DNA of 64,000 nucleotides, taken from the NCBI GenBank assembly GCA_965279125.1, contig CBDIHL010000032.1:1-64000 (forward strand), written 5' to 3'. Under the pieces are notes generated by a model, which searched no databases, was not told where the DNA came from, and was given only the letters and a program-made list of their open reading frames with translations. The translations under genes and the position numbers were made by a program. This stretch comes from Dinoroseobacter sp965279125 (GTDB lineage: Bacteria; Pseudomonadota; Alphaproteobacteria; Rhodobacterales; Rhodobacteraceae). Within the stretch, counting starts at the first letter, position 1. Every line of letters starts with the position of its first letter. This document shows positions 35,383 through 43,761 of this stretch, piece by piece.

Positions 35383-36525
35383 ATGGCTATTTCAACACCG
35401 GTCTCGCGGCCGACGAACCCGCGTTTTTCCTCTGGCCCCTGTGCCAAACCCCCCACATGGACACTTGACGCTTTGGCCGATGCCCCGCTTGGGCGTTCGC
35501 ATCGCGCGGCTGTTGGCAAGCTGAAATTGCTGTCGGCGATTGAGGGAACGCGCGAGGTGCTCGGCATCCCCGCGGACTACAAGATCGGCATCGTTCCCGC
35601 CTCCGACACCGGCGCGTTCGAGATGGCGATGTGGAACCTGCTCGGGCAGCGGCCTGTGCAGATGGTCGCTTGGGAAAGCTTCGGGGCTGGCTGGGTCACG
35701 GACGTGGTCAAGCAGCTGAAGATCGAGGCGAGCACGCACACAGCTGAATACGGCGAGATCGTCGATATGAGCGCGCTTAACTACGATCACGATATTTGCT
35801 TTACATGGAACGGGACGACCAGCGGTGTGGCGATGCCCACCGGCGATGCGATTCCCGCGGACCGCGATGGCCTGACTTTGTGTGATGCGACGAGCGCTGC
35901 CTTCGCGATGGATCTGCCGTGGGACAAGCTCGATGTGACCACGTTCAGCTGGCAAAAAGTGCTCGGCGGCGAGGCGGCGCATGGCATCCTCGTGCTCAGC
36001 CCCCGCGCGGTTGAGCGGCTGGAGAGCTATACTCCCGCATGGCCCCTGCCGAAGATCTTTCGCCTGACCAAGGGCGGCAAACTGATCGATGGCATCTTCA
36101 CCGGGGCCACGATCAACACGCCGTCGATGCTGTGCGTCGAAGACTACCTGTTCGCGCTGGATTGGGCGCGTTCCGTCGGTGGATTGAGCGGTTTGCAAGC
36201 GCGCGCGCAGGCGAATGCGCAGGCGATCTGGGATTTCTGTGACGCGAATGACTGGATCGCGAACCTTGCGGAGGATCCGGCAACGCGCTCTGTCACCTCC
36301 GTCTGCCTCAAGTTCACGGATGCGCGGATCATGGACGGTGCCAGCTTCGCCAAAGCGGTGGCCAAGCGGCTGGAAGCCGAAGGCATCGCGCTCGACATCG
36401 GCGCCTACCGTGATGCGCCTGCCGGTCTGCGGATCTGGTGCGGCGGCACGGTCGAGACCTCCGATATCGAGGCGATGCTGCCTTGGCTCGATTGGGCGTT
36501 CCAGACCGAGATCGCGGCGGCCTAG
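35383..36525 (+). CDS. serC: Phosphoserine aminotransferase
   Basis: 380 residues from the ATG at 35383, with AAAGGG 9 bases upstream; a longer frame would read through the leader RNA. Class V PLP aminotransferase with 'RFSSGPCAKPP' at the N-terminus, 'DATSAAFAMDLPWDKLDVTTFSWQKVLGGE' region containing the PLP lysine in 'FSWQKVLGG' (about residue 194), typical of the alphaproteobacterial SerC type. It converts 3-phosphohydroxypyruvate to phosphoserine. serA follows after 75 bases, so serC-serA form a likely operon under leader RNA control. Confidence 0.96.
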   Translation: MAISTPVSRPTNPRFSSGPCAKPPTWTLDALADAPLGRSHRAAVGKLKLLSAIEGTREVLGIPADYKIGIVPASDTGAFEMAMWNLLGQRPVQMVAWESFGAGWVTDVVKQLKIEASTHTAEYGEIVDMSALNYDHDICFTWNGTTSGVAMPTGDAIPADRDGLTLCDATSAAFAMDLPWDKLDVTTFSWQKVLGGEAAHGILVLSPRAVERLESYTPAWPLPKIFRLTKGGKLIDGIFTGATINTPSMLCVEDYLFALDWARSVGGLSGLQARAQANAQAIWDFCDANDWIANLAEDPATRSVTSVCLKFTDARIMDGASFAKAVAKRLEAEGIALDIGAYRDAPAGLRIWCGGTVETSDIEAMLPWLDWAFQTEIAAA

Positions 36526-36528
36526 CCC

Positions 36529-36552
36529 CTTTTTCTTGCCCTAAATACTCAA
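36529..36552 (-). repeat. GAGTATTTAGGG-type element, copy 3 (inverted)
   Basis: Minus strand TTGAGTATTTAGGGCAAGAA, continuing with AAAGG, in the 75-base serC-serA gap. Unlike the other copies it points against both flanking genes. Its T-rich plus-strand reading (CCTTTTTCTTGCC) might act weakly on serC-serA read-through. Confidence 0.45.
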
Positions 36553-36600
36553 TTCCAAAGCCTGCCCCGCAGTGCTGACCCCATTATAGGAGCGCCACAC

Positions 36601-38196
36601 ATGGCCCCCAAAGTCCTCGTCTCCGACAAGCTTTCGGAAACCGCCGTTCAGATCTTCAAGGATCGCGGCATCGACGTCACCTTCGATCCAAGCATCGGAA
36701 AAGACAAAGAAAAACTGCTCTCGGTCATTGGTGATTATGACGGCCTTGCCATTCGGTCCGCCACCAAGGCCACGGAGAAGGTGCTTGCCGCCGCGACGAA
36801 CCTCAAGGTCATTGGCCGCGCCGGGATCGGTGTCGACAATGTCGATATCCCCGAGGCGTCCAAGAAGGGCGTGATCGTGATGAACACGCCGTTTGGCAAC
36901 ATGATCACGACCGCCGAGCACGCCATCGCGATGATGTTCGCCGTCGCCCGCCAGATCCCCGAGGCGAGTGCGAGCACCCATGCCGGCAAGTGGGAAAAGG
37001 CGAAATTTATGGGGGTGGAGCTGACCGGCAAAACCCTCGGCGTCATCGGCGCGGGCAATATCGGTGGGATCGTGTGCGACCGCGCAGTGGGCTTGAAGAT
37101 GAAGGTCATCGCCTATGATCCGTTCCTCAGCGACGAGCGCGCGAAGAAGCTTGGCGTGACGAAGGTGGAGCTGGACGAGCTTTATGCCCGTGCCGATTTC
37201 ATCACGCTGCATGTGCCCGCCACCGATCAAACGCGCGGTATGATTAACGCCGATGCGTTAACCAAGATGAAAAAAGGCGTGCGGATCATCAACTGCGCGC
37301 GTGGTGGTCTCGTCGATGAAGCCGCCCTCGCCGACGCGCTGAAATCCGGTCATGTCGCGGGTGCGGCCTTCGATGTGTTCGAGGTGGAACCCGCAACCGA
37401 CAGCCCCCTCTTCAACCTGCCCAACGTCGTCTGCACCCCGCATCTGGGGGCATCCACGACCGAAGCGCAGGAAAACGTCGCCCTGCAGGTGGCCGAACAG
37501 ATGTCGGATTTCCTGCTGACCGGGGCGGTGACCAACGCGCTGAACATGCCCAGCGTGACGGCCGAAGAAGCCGCGATCATGGGGCCTTGGGTCAAGCTGT
37601 CTGAACATCTGGGCGCATTTGTCGGCCAGTTGACCGCCGAGCCAATCCTTGAGGTCAGCATCCTCTATAACGGGTCGGTCTCGTCGATGAACCTTGAGGC
37701 GCTGAATTGCGCGGCTATCGCGGGCCTGATGCAGGTCACGAACCCGGATGTGAACATGGTTAGCGCGCCGGTGATCGCCAAGGAACGCGGCGTGAAAATC
37801 ACGACCTCCAGCCAAGACAAATCTGGCGTGTTTGATGGCTACGTAAAGCTTACCGTGAAGACGGCGACGCGCGAGCGGTCGATTGCAGGGACGGTGTTCA
37901 GTGATGGAAAACCACGGTTTATTCAGATCAAAGGCATCAACATCGATGCCGAGATTGGGCGGCACATGCTCTACACCACCAACGAGGACGTGCCGGGCAT
38001 CATCGGCACGCTCGGTGTCTTGATGGGCGAAAACGGGGTTAATATCGCGAACTTTACGCTGGGCCGGTCTGGGGCAGGCAAAGAGGCGATTGCGCTTTTG
38101 TATGTCGACGCGCCGGTGCCTGTGGATGTCTTGGATAAGCTGAAAGCGACGGGCATGTTCCAGTCGGTCAGCCCCTTGCAGTTCAATATGGCCTAG
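36601..38196 (+). CDS. serA: D-3-phosphoglycerate dehydrogenase
   Basis: 531 residues, long-form SerA. NAD-binding 'GVIGAGNIGGIVCD' at about 146-159, catalytic Arg/Glu/His set ('NCARGGLVDE', 'TPHLGAST' with catalytic His), an intervening allosteric substrate-binding domain (about 320-450) and a C-terminal ACT domain ('DVPGIIGTLGVLMGENGVNIA') for serine feedback. It oxidises 3-phosphoglycerate to open serine synthesis. GGAGC lies 8 bases before the ATG. Together with serC and the divergent serB the whole serine pathway sits within 4 kb. Confidence 0.97.
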   Translation: MAPKVLVSDKLSETAVQIFKDRGIDVTFDPSIGKDKEKLLSVIGDYDGLAIRSATKATEKVLAAATNLKVIGRAGIGVDNVDIPEASKKGVIVMNTPFGNMITTAEHAIAMMFAVARQIPEASASTHAGKWEKAKFMGVELTGKTLGVIGAGNIGGIVCDRAVGLKMKVIAYDPFLSDERAKKLGVTKVELDELYARADFITLHVPATDQTRGMINADALTKMKKGVRIINCARGGLVDEAALADALKSGHVAGAAFDVFEVEPATDSPLFNLPNVVCTPHLGASTTEAQENVALQVAEQMSDFLLTGAVTNALNMPSVTAEEAAIMGPWVKLSEHLGAFVGQLTAEPILEVSILYNGSVSSMNLEALNCAAIAGLMQVTNPDVNMVSAPVIAKERGVKITTSSQDKSGVFDGYVKLTVKTATRERSIAGTVFSDGKPRFIQIKGINIDAEIGRHMLYTTNEDVPGIIGTLGVLMGENGVNIANFTLGRSGAGKEAIALLYVDAPVPVDVLDKLKATGMFQSVSPLQFNMA

Positions 38197-38207
38197 GGGT
38201 CCGGCCC

Positions 38208-38465
38208 CTACATCAATGCGCTTTGCCCGCTCATCAGCAGCAGGCAAAGCGTGATGAACCCAAGCGTGTTGCGCATCGATTTGTCATCCGGGTTGCGAAA
38301 CCAAACCTTGATCTCGGTCCAGAATGCGGCAGGCCCATTAAGCATGGTGCCAGTTCGTGCTTGCGCCCGCTCACGCAGGGTGAAGATCACCGAAAACATC
38401 AAGGCTGCCCATACGAGGAAAACCGCGCCTTGCAGGGTGAGGCTAATAATCTGACCGACGCTCAT
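38208..38465 (-). CDS. Small two-helix membrane protein, unknown
   Basis: 85 residues with helices at about 7-30 and 66-82 and a central soluble segment 'MLNGPAAFWTEIKVWFRNPDDKSMRN' (about 41-66, quoted as a region). No recognised family. It faces the serA stop 11 bases away, where a short GGGGTCCGGCCCC hairpin lies between the two stops. GAAAGCCC precedes the ATG. Probably a real Rhodobacterales protein because coding bias is normal, but function cannot be given. Confidence 0.6.
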   Translation of the reverse strand: MSVGQIISLTLQGAVFLVWAALMFSVIFTLRERAQARTGTMLNGPAAFWTEIKVWFRNPDDKSMRNTLGFITLCLLLMSGQSALM

Positions 38466-38526
38466 AGGGCTTTCCTCGCTTGTGACCTTGGCAAAGAACC
38501 CGATCCAAGACGCCGCGCCAAGAGCG

Positions 38527-39888
38527 CTATTTGACGCCGGGCGTCCCGTCGAATTTCTTCTCTAGCCCGTCCCAGCAATCGATATAATCGTCCTGAAGCG
38601 GGGCTTCATTGGCTGCAAAAGCGGTTAAATGCTGCGGAAAGCGGGTCTCGAACATGAACGACATGGTGTTATCCAGCTTTTCGGCCTTTAGATCGGCGTT
38701 GCTGGCCCCCTCAAAGGCAGGCCCATCGGGACCATGTGGTAGCATCATGTTGTGCAGGCTAATTCCACCGGGCACGAAACCCTTAGGTTTGGCGTCATAG
38801 ATGCCGTAAATATTGCCCATCAGTTCGGACATGATGTTCTTGTGATACCAAGGCGGGCGGAACGTATTTTCAGCCACCATCCAACGCTCGCGGAACAGCA
38901 CGAAGTCAATATTCGCAGTGCCGGGCACGCCAGACGCGGCGGTCAGCACGGTAAAGATCGACGGGTCTGGATGGTCAAACAGGATCGCGCCTACGGGGCA
39001 ATAGGTTCGCAGATCATACTTAACAGGCGCGTAGTTGCCGTGCCACGCGACCACATCCAGCGGCGAATGCCCGATCTGGGTCTCGTGGAACTGGCCGCAC
39101 CATTTGACCGTCACGGTCGAGGGGGCATCGCGATCTTCGAAGGCGGCAACGGGGGTTTTGAAATCGCGGCGATTGGCCATGCAATTGGCACCGATGGGGC
39201 CGCGACCGGGAAGCTCGAACTTCTGGCCATAATTCTCGCAAACAAAGCCGCGGGCGGGGCCTTCCAGCACCTCTACCCGGTAGACGAGACCGCGGGGGAT
39301 GATGGCGATTTCCTGCGGCTCGATATCGATGATGCCGAGCTCGGTCGCGAATCGCAGGCGACCTTCTTGCGGGACGACCAGCAACTCGGAATCGGCGCTG
39401 AAGAAGTAAGCGTCTTTCATCGATTCGGTGACGACGTAGACATGGGTCGCCATGCCAACTTGGGTGTTTACGTCGCCCGCAGTCGTCATTGTGCGCATGC
39501 CGGTTAACCATGTCAGGGCTTCGTCCGCGTGGGGCACCGGATCCCATCGGTATTGCCCGAGGCTGATCACATCGGGATCCACATGCGGCGCGCTCTTCCA
39601 GTAGGGAAGGTCGATCTTGGTAAATCTACCGGTATGCTTAACAGATGGCCGAATACGGTAGCACCAGGTGCGCTCATTCTGGTGGCTGGGCGCAGTAAAG
39701 GCGGTGCCGCTAAGTTGCTCGCCATAGAGGCCGTAATTGCATTTCTGGGGGCTGTTCATGCCTTGAGGCAATGCGCCGGGCAGGGCTTCCGTCTCGAAAT
39801 CATTGCCAAAACCGGGCATGTAGCCGGGGGATGTGCTCGCTTCGGAGGGCGCTTGGATCATCGAATGAGGATCGGCCTGTTGGTTCAT
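38527..39888 (-). CDS. hmgA: Homogentisate 1,2-dioxygenase
   Basis: 453 residues from the ATG at 39888 with GGAGGA 8 bases upstream. HmgA features: N-terminal 'YMPGFGNDFETEALPGALP', the iron-site region 'FRPPWYHKNIMSELMGNIYG' with His and Glu ligands and the later His in 'SLHNMMLPHGPD' (about 385-396). It opens the ring of homogentisate to maleylacetoacetate in tyrosine/phenylalanine breakdown. The usual partners fumarylacetoacetase and maleylacetoacetate isomerase are not adjacent. The 113 bases upstream end in a CtrA-type box shared with the divergent small gene. Confidence 0.95.
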   Translation of the reverse strand: MNQQADPHSMIQAPSEASTSPGYMPGFGNDFETEALPGALPQGMNSPQKCNYGLYGEQLSGTAFTAPSHQNERTWCYRIRPSVKHTGRFTKIDLPYWKSAPHVDPDVISLGQYRWDPVPHADEALTWLTGMRTMTTAGDVNTQVGMATHVYVVTESMKDAYFFSADSELLVVPQEGRLRFATELGIIDIEPQEIAIIPRGLVYRVEVLEGPARGFVCENYGQKFELPGRGPIGANCMANRRDFKTPVAAFEDRDAPSTVTVKWCGQFHETQIGHSPLDVVAWHGNYAPVKYDLRTYCPVGAILFDHPDPSIFTVLTAASGVPGTANIDFVLFRERWMVAENTFRPPWYHKNIMSELMGNIYGIYDAKPKGFVPGGISLHNMMLPHGPDGPAFEGASNADLKAEKLDNTMSFMFETRFPQHLTAFAANEAPLQDDYIDCWDGLEKKFDGTPGVK

Positions 39889-40000
39889 CTGATGGTCCTC
39901 CGAGATTGCGAAAATCTGGCATTGAGATTAACGTTGCAAATGAAACGAAGTCAAGTTTTGCGTAACATGAGCACAATTTGAGGGATGTCGCGCACTGCGA

Positions 40001-40016
40001 TTAAGCTGGCGTTAAC
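40001..40016. promoter_or_regulatory. CtrA-type binding box TTAA-N7-TTAAC
   Basis: TTAA-GCTGGCG-TTAAC exactly matches the CtrA consensus of alphaproteobacteria. It is intergenic, 50 bases before the 76-aa gene at 40065 and 113 bases before divergent hmgA. It is the only N7-spaced pair I found in the window. Confidence 0.6.
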
Positions 40017-40064
40017 ACTTCGATGAGCATCTAGCAGATGGGGGCATCTGACGAGGATGCGAGA

Positions 40065-40295
40065 ATGTCTTACGAGCGAAGAAGCTGGCCTGATGCACAC
40101 GCGATCACGCCGAAACAAGGGGCAGGGCTTCGGCAGATTGAGGGGGAGGGGCCGACAGACCTGTTCATCAAGCGTCGCCCGATGGCCGCCCTAGCGATCA
40201 TCGATGGTCGTCATACTGCGGGCGATACGTTTCGGGACCGCATGCGCCATCGTTTGCATGAGGCTGGGCCAACTGTCTGGGGCAGGAACGCCTAG
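40065..40295 (+). CDS. Small hypothetical protein behind a CtrA-type box, 76 aa
   Basis: 76 residues from the ATG at 40065, which has GAGG 8 bases upstream; an ATG at 40038 is less well placed. Polar, basic, soluble; 'SYERRSWPDAHAITPKQGAG' at the start, 'DLFIKRRPMAALAIID' in the middle, and a helical 'DTFRDRMRHRLHEAG' end. No family recognised. The last 4 bases overlap the convergent tdh stop. The upstream box raises the possibility of cell-cycle control; expression and function are otherwise unknown. Confidence 0.6.
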   Translation: MSYERRSWPDAHAITPKQGAGLRQIEGEGPTDLFIKRRPMAALAIIDGRHTAGDTFRDRMRHRLHEAGPTVWGRNA

Positions 40296-41329
40296 GTCCA
40301 GTCCAGCACCACTTTGCCACTGGATCCGGATATCATCGCCTCAAACCCGTCGCGATACTGCGCGACTGGAAAACGGTGCGTTATGACCGCGCGCACATCT
40401 AGGCCGTTCTCCAGCATGGCGATCATTTTATACCACGTCTCGAATATCTCGCGGCCATAGACGCCCTTGATTGTAATCGCCTTGAAAACGATGCGGGACC
40501 AATCGACGGGGCTTTTGCCGGGTGGAATGCCAAGAAGCGCGATGCGCCCGCCCATCACCAAAGCCTCGACCATCTGGTCGAGCGCGCGTTGATTGCCGGA
40601 CATCTCGAGGCCAACATCGAAGCCTTCGCGCAGCCTGAGACGCGCTTTGACATCATTCAGGTCCTCTGTTGCGACATTGACCGGGACCACATCCGCAACC
40701 TGGGCTGCAAGCGCAAGACGGTCAGGGTTAACGTCGGTGATCACAACGTTCCGGGCGCCCACATGCCGCGCAACAGCCGCCGCCATGATGCCAATGGGAC
40801 CGGCACCGGTAACCAAGACGTCTTCACCAACCAAGTCAAAGCTGAGCGCAGTGTGCACAGCATTGCCAAGCGGATCGAGGATCGCGCCGATATCATCGTC
40901 CACAGCATCGGGCAAAGGCACAACGTTGAAAGCCGGCAGGCGTAGATATTCTGCGAAAGCGCCTTGTTCGTTTACGCCAATGCCGCGCGTTTCCGGGTCC
41001 AGATGGAACTTGCCCGCCCGGCTTTGACGGGAGGTCTTTCCGATCAGGTGCCCTTCGCCCGAGACACGCTGACCCAGTTCGAGGCCGCTGACCGCACGCC
41101 CCAATTCCACGATTTCGCCAGCAAATTCATGCCCGGTCACCAAAGGGGTCGGCACGGTCTTGGCCGCCCATTCATCCCAGTTCCAGATGTGAATATCGGT
41201 GCCGCAGATGCCGGTTTTGTTGACGCGGATCAGGACATCGTCGGGGCCGATCTCGGGAACAGGCTCCTGGCACAGGTCTAAGCCCGGGCTTGGCCCGGTT
41301 TTCACCAGCGCTTGCATCATGTTGCGCAT
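40292..41329 (-). CDS. tdh: L-threonine 3-dehydrogenase
   Basis: 345 residues from the ATG at 41329 (GGAGTAG 7-8 bases upstream). Zinc-dependent medium-chain dehydrogenase: catalytic Cys42 in 'GICGTDIHIW', 'GHEFAGEIVE', NAD fold 'VTGAGPIGIMAAAVARHVG', and Tdh-specific 'GVYGREIFETWYKM'. The loop that binds structural zinc in E. coli Tdh is present in length but its four cysteines are absent ('GKTSRQSRAGKFHLDPETRG'). It oxidises threonine to 2-amino-3-ketobutyrate; the usual partner kbl is not adjacent. Other sorbitol-type dehydrogenases are less likely given the Tdh-specific segments. Confidence 0.92.
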   Translation of the reverse strand: MRNMMQALVKTGPSPGLDLCQEPVPEIGPDDVLIRVNKTGICGTDIHIWNWDEWAAKTVPTPLVTGHEFAGEIVELGRAVSGLELGQRVSGEGHLIGKTSRQSRAGKFHLDPETRGIGVNEQGAFAEYLRLPAFNVVPLPDAVDDDIGAILDPLGNAVHTALSFDLVGEDVLVTGAGPIGIMAAAVARHVGARNVVITDVNPDRLALAAQVADVVPVNVATEDLNDVKARLRLREGFDVGLEMSGNQRALDQMVEALVMGGRIALLGIPPGKSPVDWSRIVFKAITIKGVYGREIFETWYKMIAMLENGLDVRAVITHRFPVAQYRDGFEAMISGSSGKVVLDWT

Positions 41330-41416
41330 CGCAGACTACTCCGATCATTTTCTCGCATGACGAGCCTATTTTCAGGGCTCGACGAGACGGGCCTTCAAAT
41401 GCGGCACGCCCTGTCG

Positions 41417-42118
41417 CTAGATCATCTTGATGACATCTTTATCGATCGACAGAACATAGCCTTGGCGCGCGATATTCTTAACCAAGATCTCGGCGACCAT
41501 TTGATTGCCAAGGCTATCGCGCAGGCGTTTGATCCGCGTGGCCCCGGCGGCTTCTTCGCAGTCGGCTGCATTGCGCCCTTGGATCACGCTTTCAAGTTCG
41601 GCCCCCGACAAAATATCGCCGTCCATGCGCGCTTCGGCCAAGACCGATAGCGTTTCTATCGCGGCGTCGGTGAGCTTGAATTCCATATCGTTCAGCACAA
41701 CGACTTTCTCAGCGCGCGAGATAAGAAGGCTGGCGACCTGTATCCCTTGACGGTCGATTTCTTGCAGGCGTCGGTTCAGGATCAATAGCGTGACTAGAAA
41801 TCCAAGCGCTGCGATCAGCAAGGCGGTCGCGAAGATCAACAGGACGAAGATGACAATGCGGTAGCTGGTTAACGTTTCGGAAAATGCGGTGCCGGATTGG
41901 GCAAGGATTTCCAGCAAGGTGATCTCGGCCCGCCCGGTTAACTGATTCTCGATAAAGATACGCTCGACCCGATCATTGAACGCATTGGCATCGGGGAGTG
42001 TGCGAAACAGAACGAAGGCGGTCACGATCAGGATCACAACGATGGCCGCGATCCCGTAAACGACCGTTCGGTTTCCCGCCTTGAGAGTATCAGAAGCGGA
42101 GAAAGTTTTGTCCGGCAT
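41417..42118 (-). CDS. Membrane-anchored protein with C-terminal winged-helix domain
   Basis: 233 residues. Two hydrophobic helices (about 19-38 and 87-114) enclose a 48-residue segment that should face the periplasm; after a short coiled region, residues about 140-230 look like a winged-helix domain of the OmpR/ToxR C-terminal type ('NDMEFKLTDAAIETLSVLAEA', 'GATRIKRLRDSL', 'GYVLSIDKDV'). This is the reverse order of ToxR, whose DNA-binding part is N-terminal. Likely a membrane transcription regulator; DNA binding is inferred. The ATG at 42118 lies 29 bases inside the 95-aa exported protein gene, implying coupled translation. It contains two GTTAAC sites. Confidence 0.65.
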   Translation of the reverse strand: MPDKTFSASDTLKAGNRTVVYGIAAIVVILIVTAFVLFRTLPDANAFNDRVERIFIENQLTGRAEITLLEILAQSGTAFSETLTSYRIVIFVLLIFATALLIAALGFLVTLLILNRRLQEIDRQGIQVASLLISRAEKVVVLNDMEFKLTDAAIETLSVLAEARMDGDILSGAELESVIQGRNAADCEEAAGATRIKRLRDSLGNQMVAEILVKNIARQGYVLSIDKDVIKMI

Positions 42119-42377
42119 CGGCCCGCCTTGTGTTCAATCCATCCTCTGCGAATGTCGAGAGGATGGTTAACAAAGTCCACCCCCCCGCGTTCAGCCGGCG
42201 CGCGGCTTCGGCTTCGGCGGTTGCGATGCTGCGACAGGCCGCGTCACTCAGCTGGAGCACCCCATAATGCAGACGCAGGGGGTTGTCGGTCTTGGCTTGG
42301 TAGTCGGCATAGCAGGCAGCCTGCGCCATGCTGGCGAAAGACAGGGTAAACGCGGCGAGGATGAGCGCATGTCTCAT
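42090..42377 (-). CDS. Small exported protein, 95 aa
   Basis: 95 residues from the ATG at 42377, preceded by GGAAGG. Signal peptide about 1-20 (ending MAQA), then a short mature domain of 75 residues with two cysteines ('ACYADYQAK', 'AACRSIATAEAEAARRL') and 'NAGGWTLLTILSTFAEDGLN'. No family recognised; the two cysteines may form a disulfide in the periplasm. It overlaps the start of the membrane winged-helix gene, which makes a periplasmic ligand/sensor partnership conceivable but unproven. Confidence 0.65.
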   Translation of the reverse strand: MRHALILAAFTLSFASMAQAACYADYQAKTDNPLRLHYGVLQLSDAACRSIATAEAEAARRLNAGGWTLLTILSTFAEDGLNTRRADAGQNFLRF

Positions 42378-42587
42378 GGAAATAGCCTTCCGTTGGGTCG
42401 CTGACACCTTCTCGTGCGCGGGCGCGTTATTCAATAGCAGCAAGGGTTTGCGCAGCTGCTATCGCATATCACCCGGCTGATATTGAGCGATTTTGCAGTT
42501 CCCGACCATGGTTAATTCACACCGCGACGGGTTCTGCCCCCGCACCCTTGAGACGCTTCTGCGTAAACGTGAAAAAGGACCTCTATC

Positions 42588-43022
42588 ATGTTTAAGACCC
42601 TCTCCGCCGCCGCCCTTTCCGTTACCATTGGCCTGACAGCTATCGGGGCCAGTGCGCAGCCCGCACAGGCAAATAACGATGTCGCCAAATTCATCATCGG
42701 TGCCATTGCGTTGGGCGTCATTGCCAACGGCATTAACCAAGCCAACGCAGGCAATAACACCGCGACGGTGACGACGACGACCCGCACGCATCAGCCTCGC
42801 GTGAACCGCAACCAACACCGTGGGGTGCGCATCCCGGCGCGGTGCGAGCGTCGCGTCCACATCAACAATCGGGATCGCAACGTCTATCGCCGCGCCTGCT
42901 TGCGCCGGAACGATGTGCCTCTGCGCCGGATCAGCCAATGCGCCCGTAGCGGCAGCATCAATGGCCGCAACATCACATACTACCCGAAGGCATGCCTGCG
43001 CCGGAACGGTCACCGTGTGTGA
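42588..43022 (+). CDS. Secreted cationic protein with twin ACLRRN motifs
   Basis: 144 residues from the ATG at 42588 with AAAGGA 8 bases upstream. Signal peptide about 1-28; then a hydrophobic Gly/Ile/Ala stretch 'AKFIIGAIALGVIANGI', a Thr-rich linker, and a strongly Arg-rich C-terminal half with six or so cysteines. 'ACLRRN' occurs twice (about 104 and 135), suggesting an internal duplication. It may be a periplasmic or cell-surface protein; the family is not recognised, although similar 'RcnB-like' or DUF small proteins exist in roseobacters. A frame on the other strand (42459-43013) is a shadow. Confidence 0.68.
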   Translation: MFKTLSAAALSVTIGLTAIGASAQPAQANNDVAKFIIGAIALGVIANGINQANAGNNTATVTTTTRTHQPRVNRNQHRGVRIPARCERRVHINNRDRNVYRRACLRRNDVPLRRISQCARSGSINGRNITYYPKACLRRNGHRV

Positions 43023-43140
43023 TTAACCAGTTAACCAGTGCCTGAGTAACCAGTCAGCGTGTGAGTGAGGGGCCGGGGTGGACGCAAGTCTGCCCCGGTT
43101 TCTTGTTGTGCAAACCCCCGGCCAAGCGCAGAACGTTGCG

Positions 43141-43761
43141 ATGGCAGGACCGGATTATTCATTTGAAGCCGCATGGACCGCGCGTGGCGCGCAGCACATT
43201 GCTGGTGTGGACGAGGTGGGGCGCGGGCCGCTCGCGGGGCCGGTCATGGCTGCGGCCGTTATCCTTAACCCGCAAAACCTTCCCGAAGGCCTAAACGATT
43301 CAAAACAAGTGACAGCCAAAAAGCGGGCACAGATCGCAGCCGCTCTGCCATCGCTCGCGCATATCTGCATTGCGCAAGCCAGCGTTGAAGAAATCGACGC
43401 ACTCAACATTCGCCAAGCGACCTTTCTTGCGATGCGCCGGGCGGTTGCGGGTCTGGCGATTGCGCCAGATGCCGTGTTGATCGACGGGCGAGACATTCCA
43501 GAAGGGCTGCCATGCCCCGCCGAAGCGATCATCAAAGGCGATGGGCGGTCCGTGTCCATTGCGGCGGCGTCGATCATGGCGAAAGAGGCGCGCGATGGGT
43601 TAATGCGCGAACTTGATGCAAAGTTTCCCGGCTATGGCTGGGCCGAGAACGCCGGATACCCAACAAAAGCCCATCGAGAGGCGTTGATCCGTCTAGGGGT
43701 GACCCCTCACCATAGACGTTCGTTTCGCCCGGTCCACAATATCTTGTATCAAGAAAAATAG
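43141..43761 (+). CDS. rnhB: Ribonuclease HII
   Basis: 206 residues from the ATG at 43141; a GTG at 43078 would add 21 residues not typical of the family. RNase HII motifs: 'GVDEVGRGPLAGPV' with the DExGRG catalytic pair, 'LNDSKQVTAKKR', 'DGR' and 'SIAAASIMAKEARD' containing the later acidic residues. It removes ribonucleotides and RNA-DNA hybrids from the genome. Placement directly upstream of the CcrM methyltransferase is common in alphaproteobacteria. No clear ribosome site is visible for either start, so the start is the uncertain part. Confidence 0.94.
   Translation: MAGPDYSFEAAWTARGAQHIAGVDEVGRGPLAGPVMAAAVILNPQNLPEGLNDSKQVTAKKRAQIAAALPSLAHICIAQASVEEIDALNIRQATFLAMRRAVAGLAIAPDAVLIDGRDIPEGLPCPAEAIIKGDGRSVSIAAASIMAKEARDGLMRELDAKFPGYGWAENAGYPTKAHREALIRLGVTPHHRRSFRPVHNILYQEK

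Noticed and set aside
37258..38247. 329-codon frame antisense to serA
   Set aside because: Composition (Arg/His/Asp rich, no motif) and full overlap with a well-supported serA mark it as a shadow.
42459..43013. 184-codon frame on the minus strand opposite the secreted cationic protein
   Set aside because: No ribosome site or motif; the plus-strand protein has a signal peptide and a good ribosome site.
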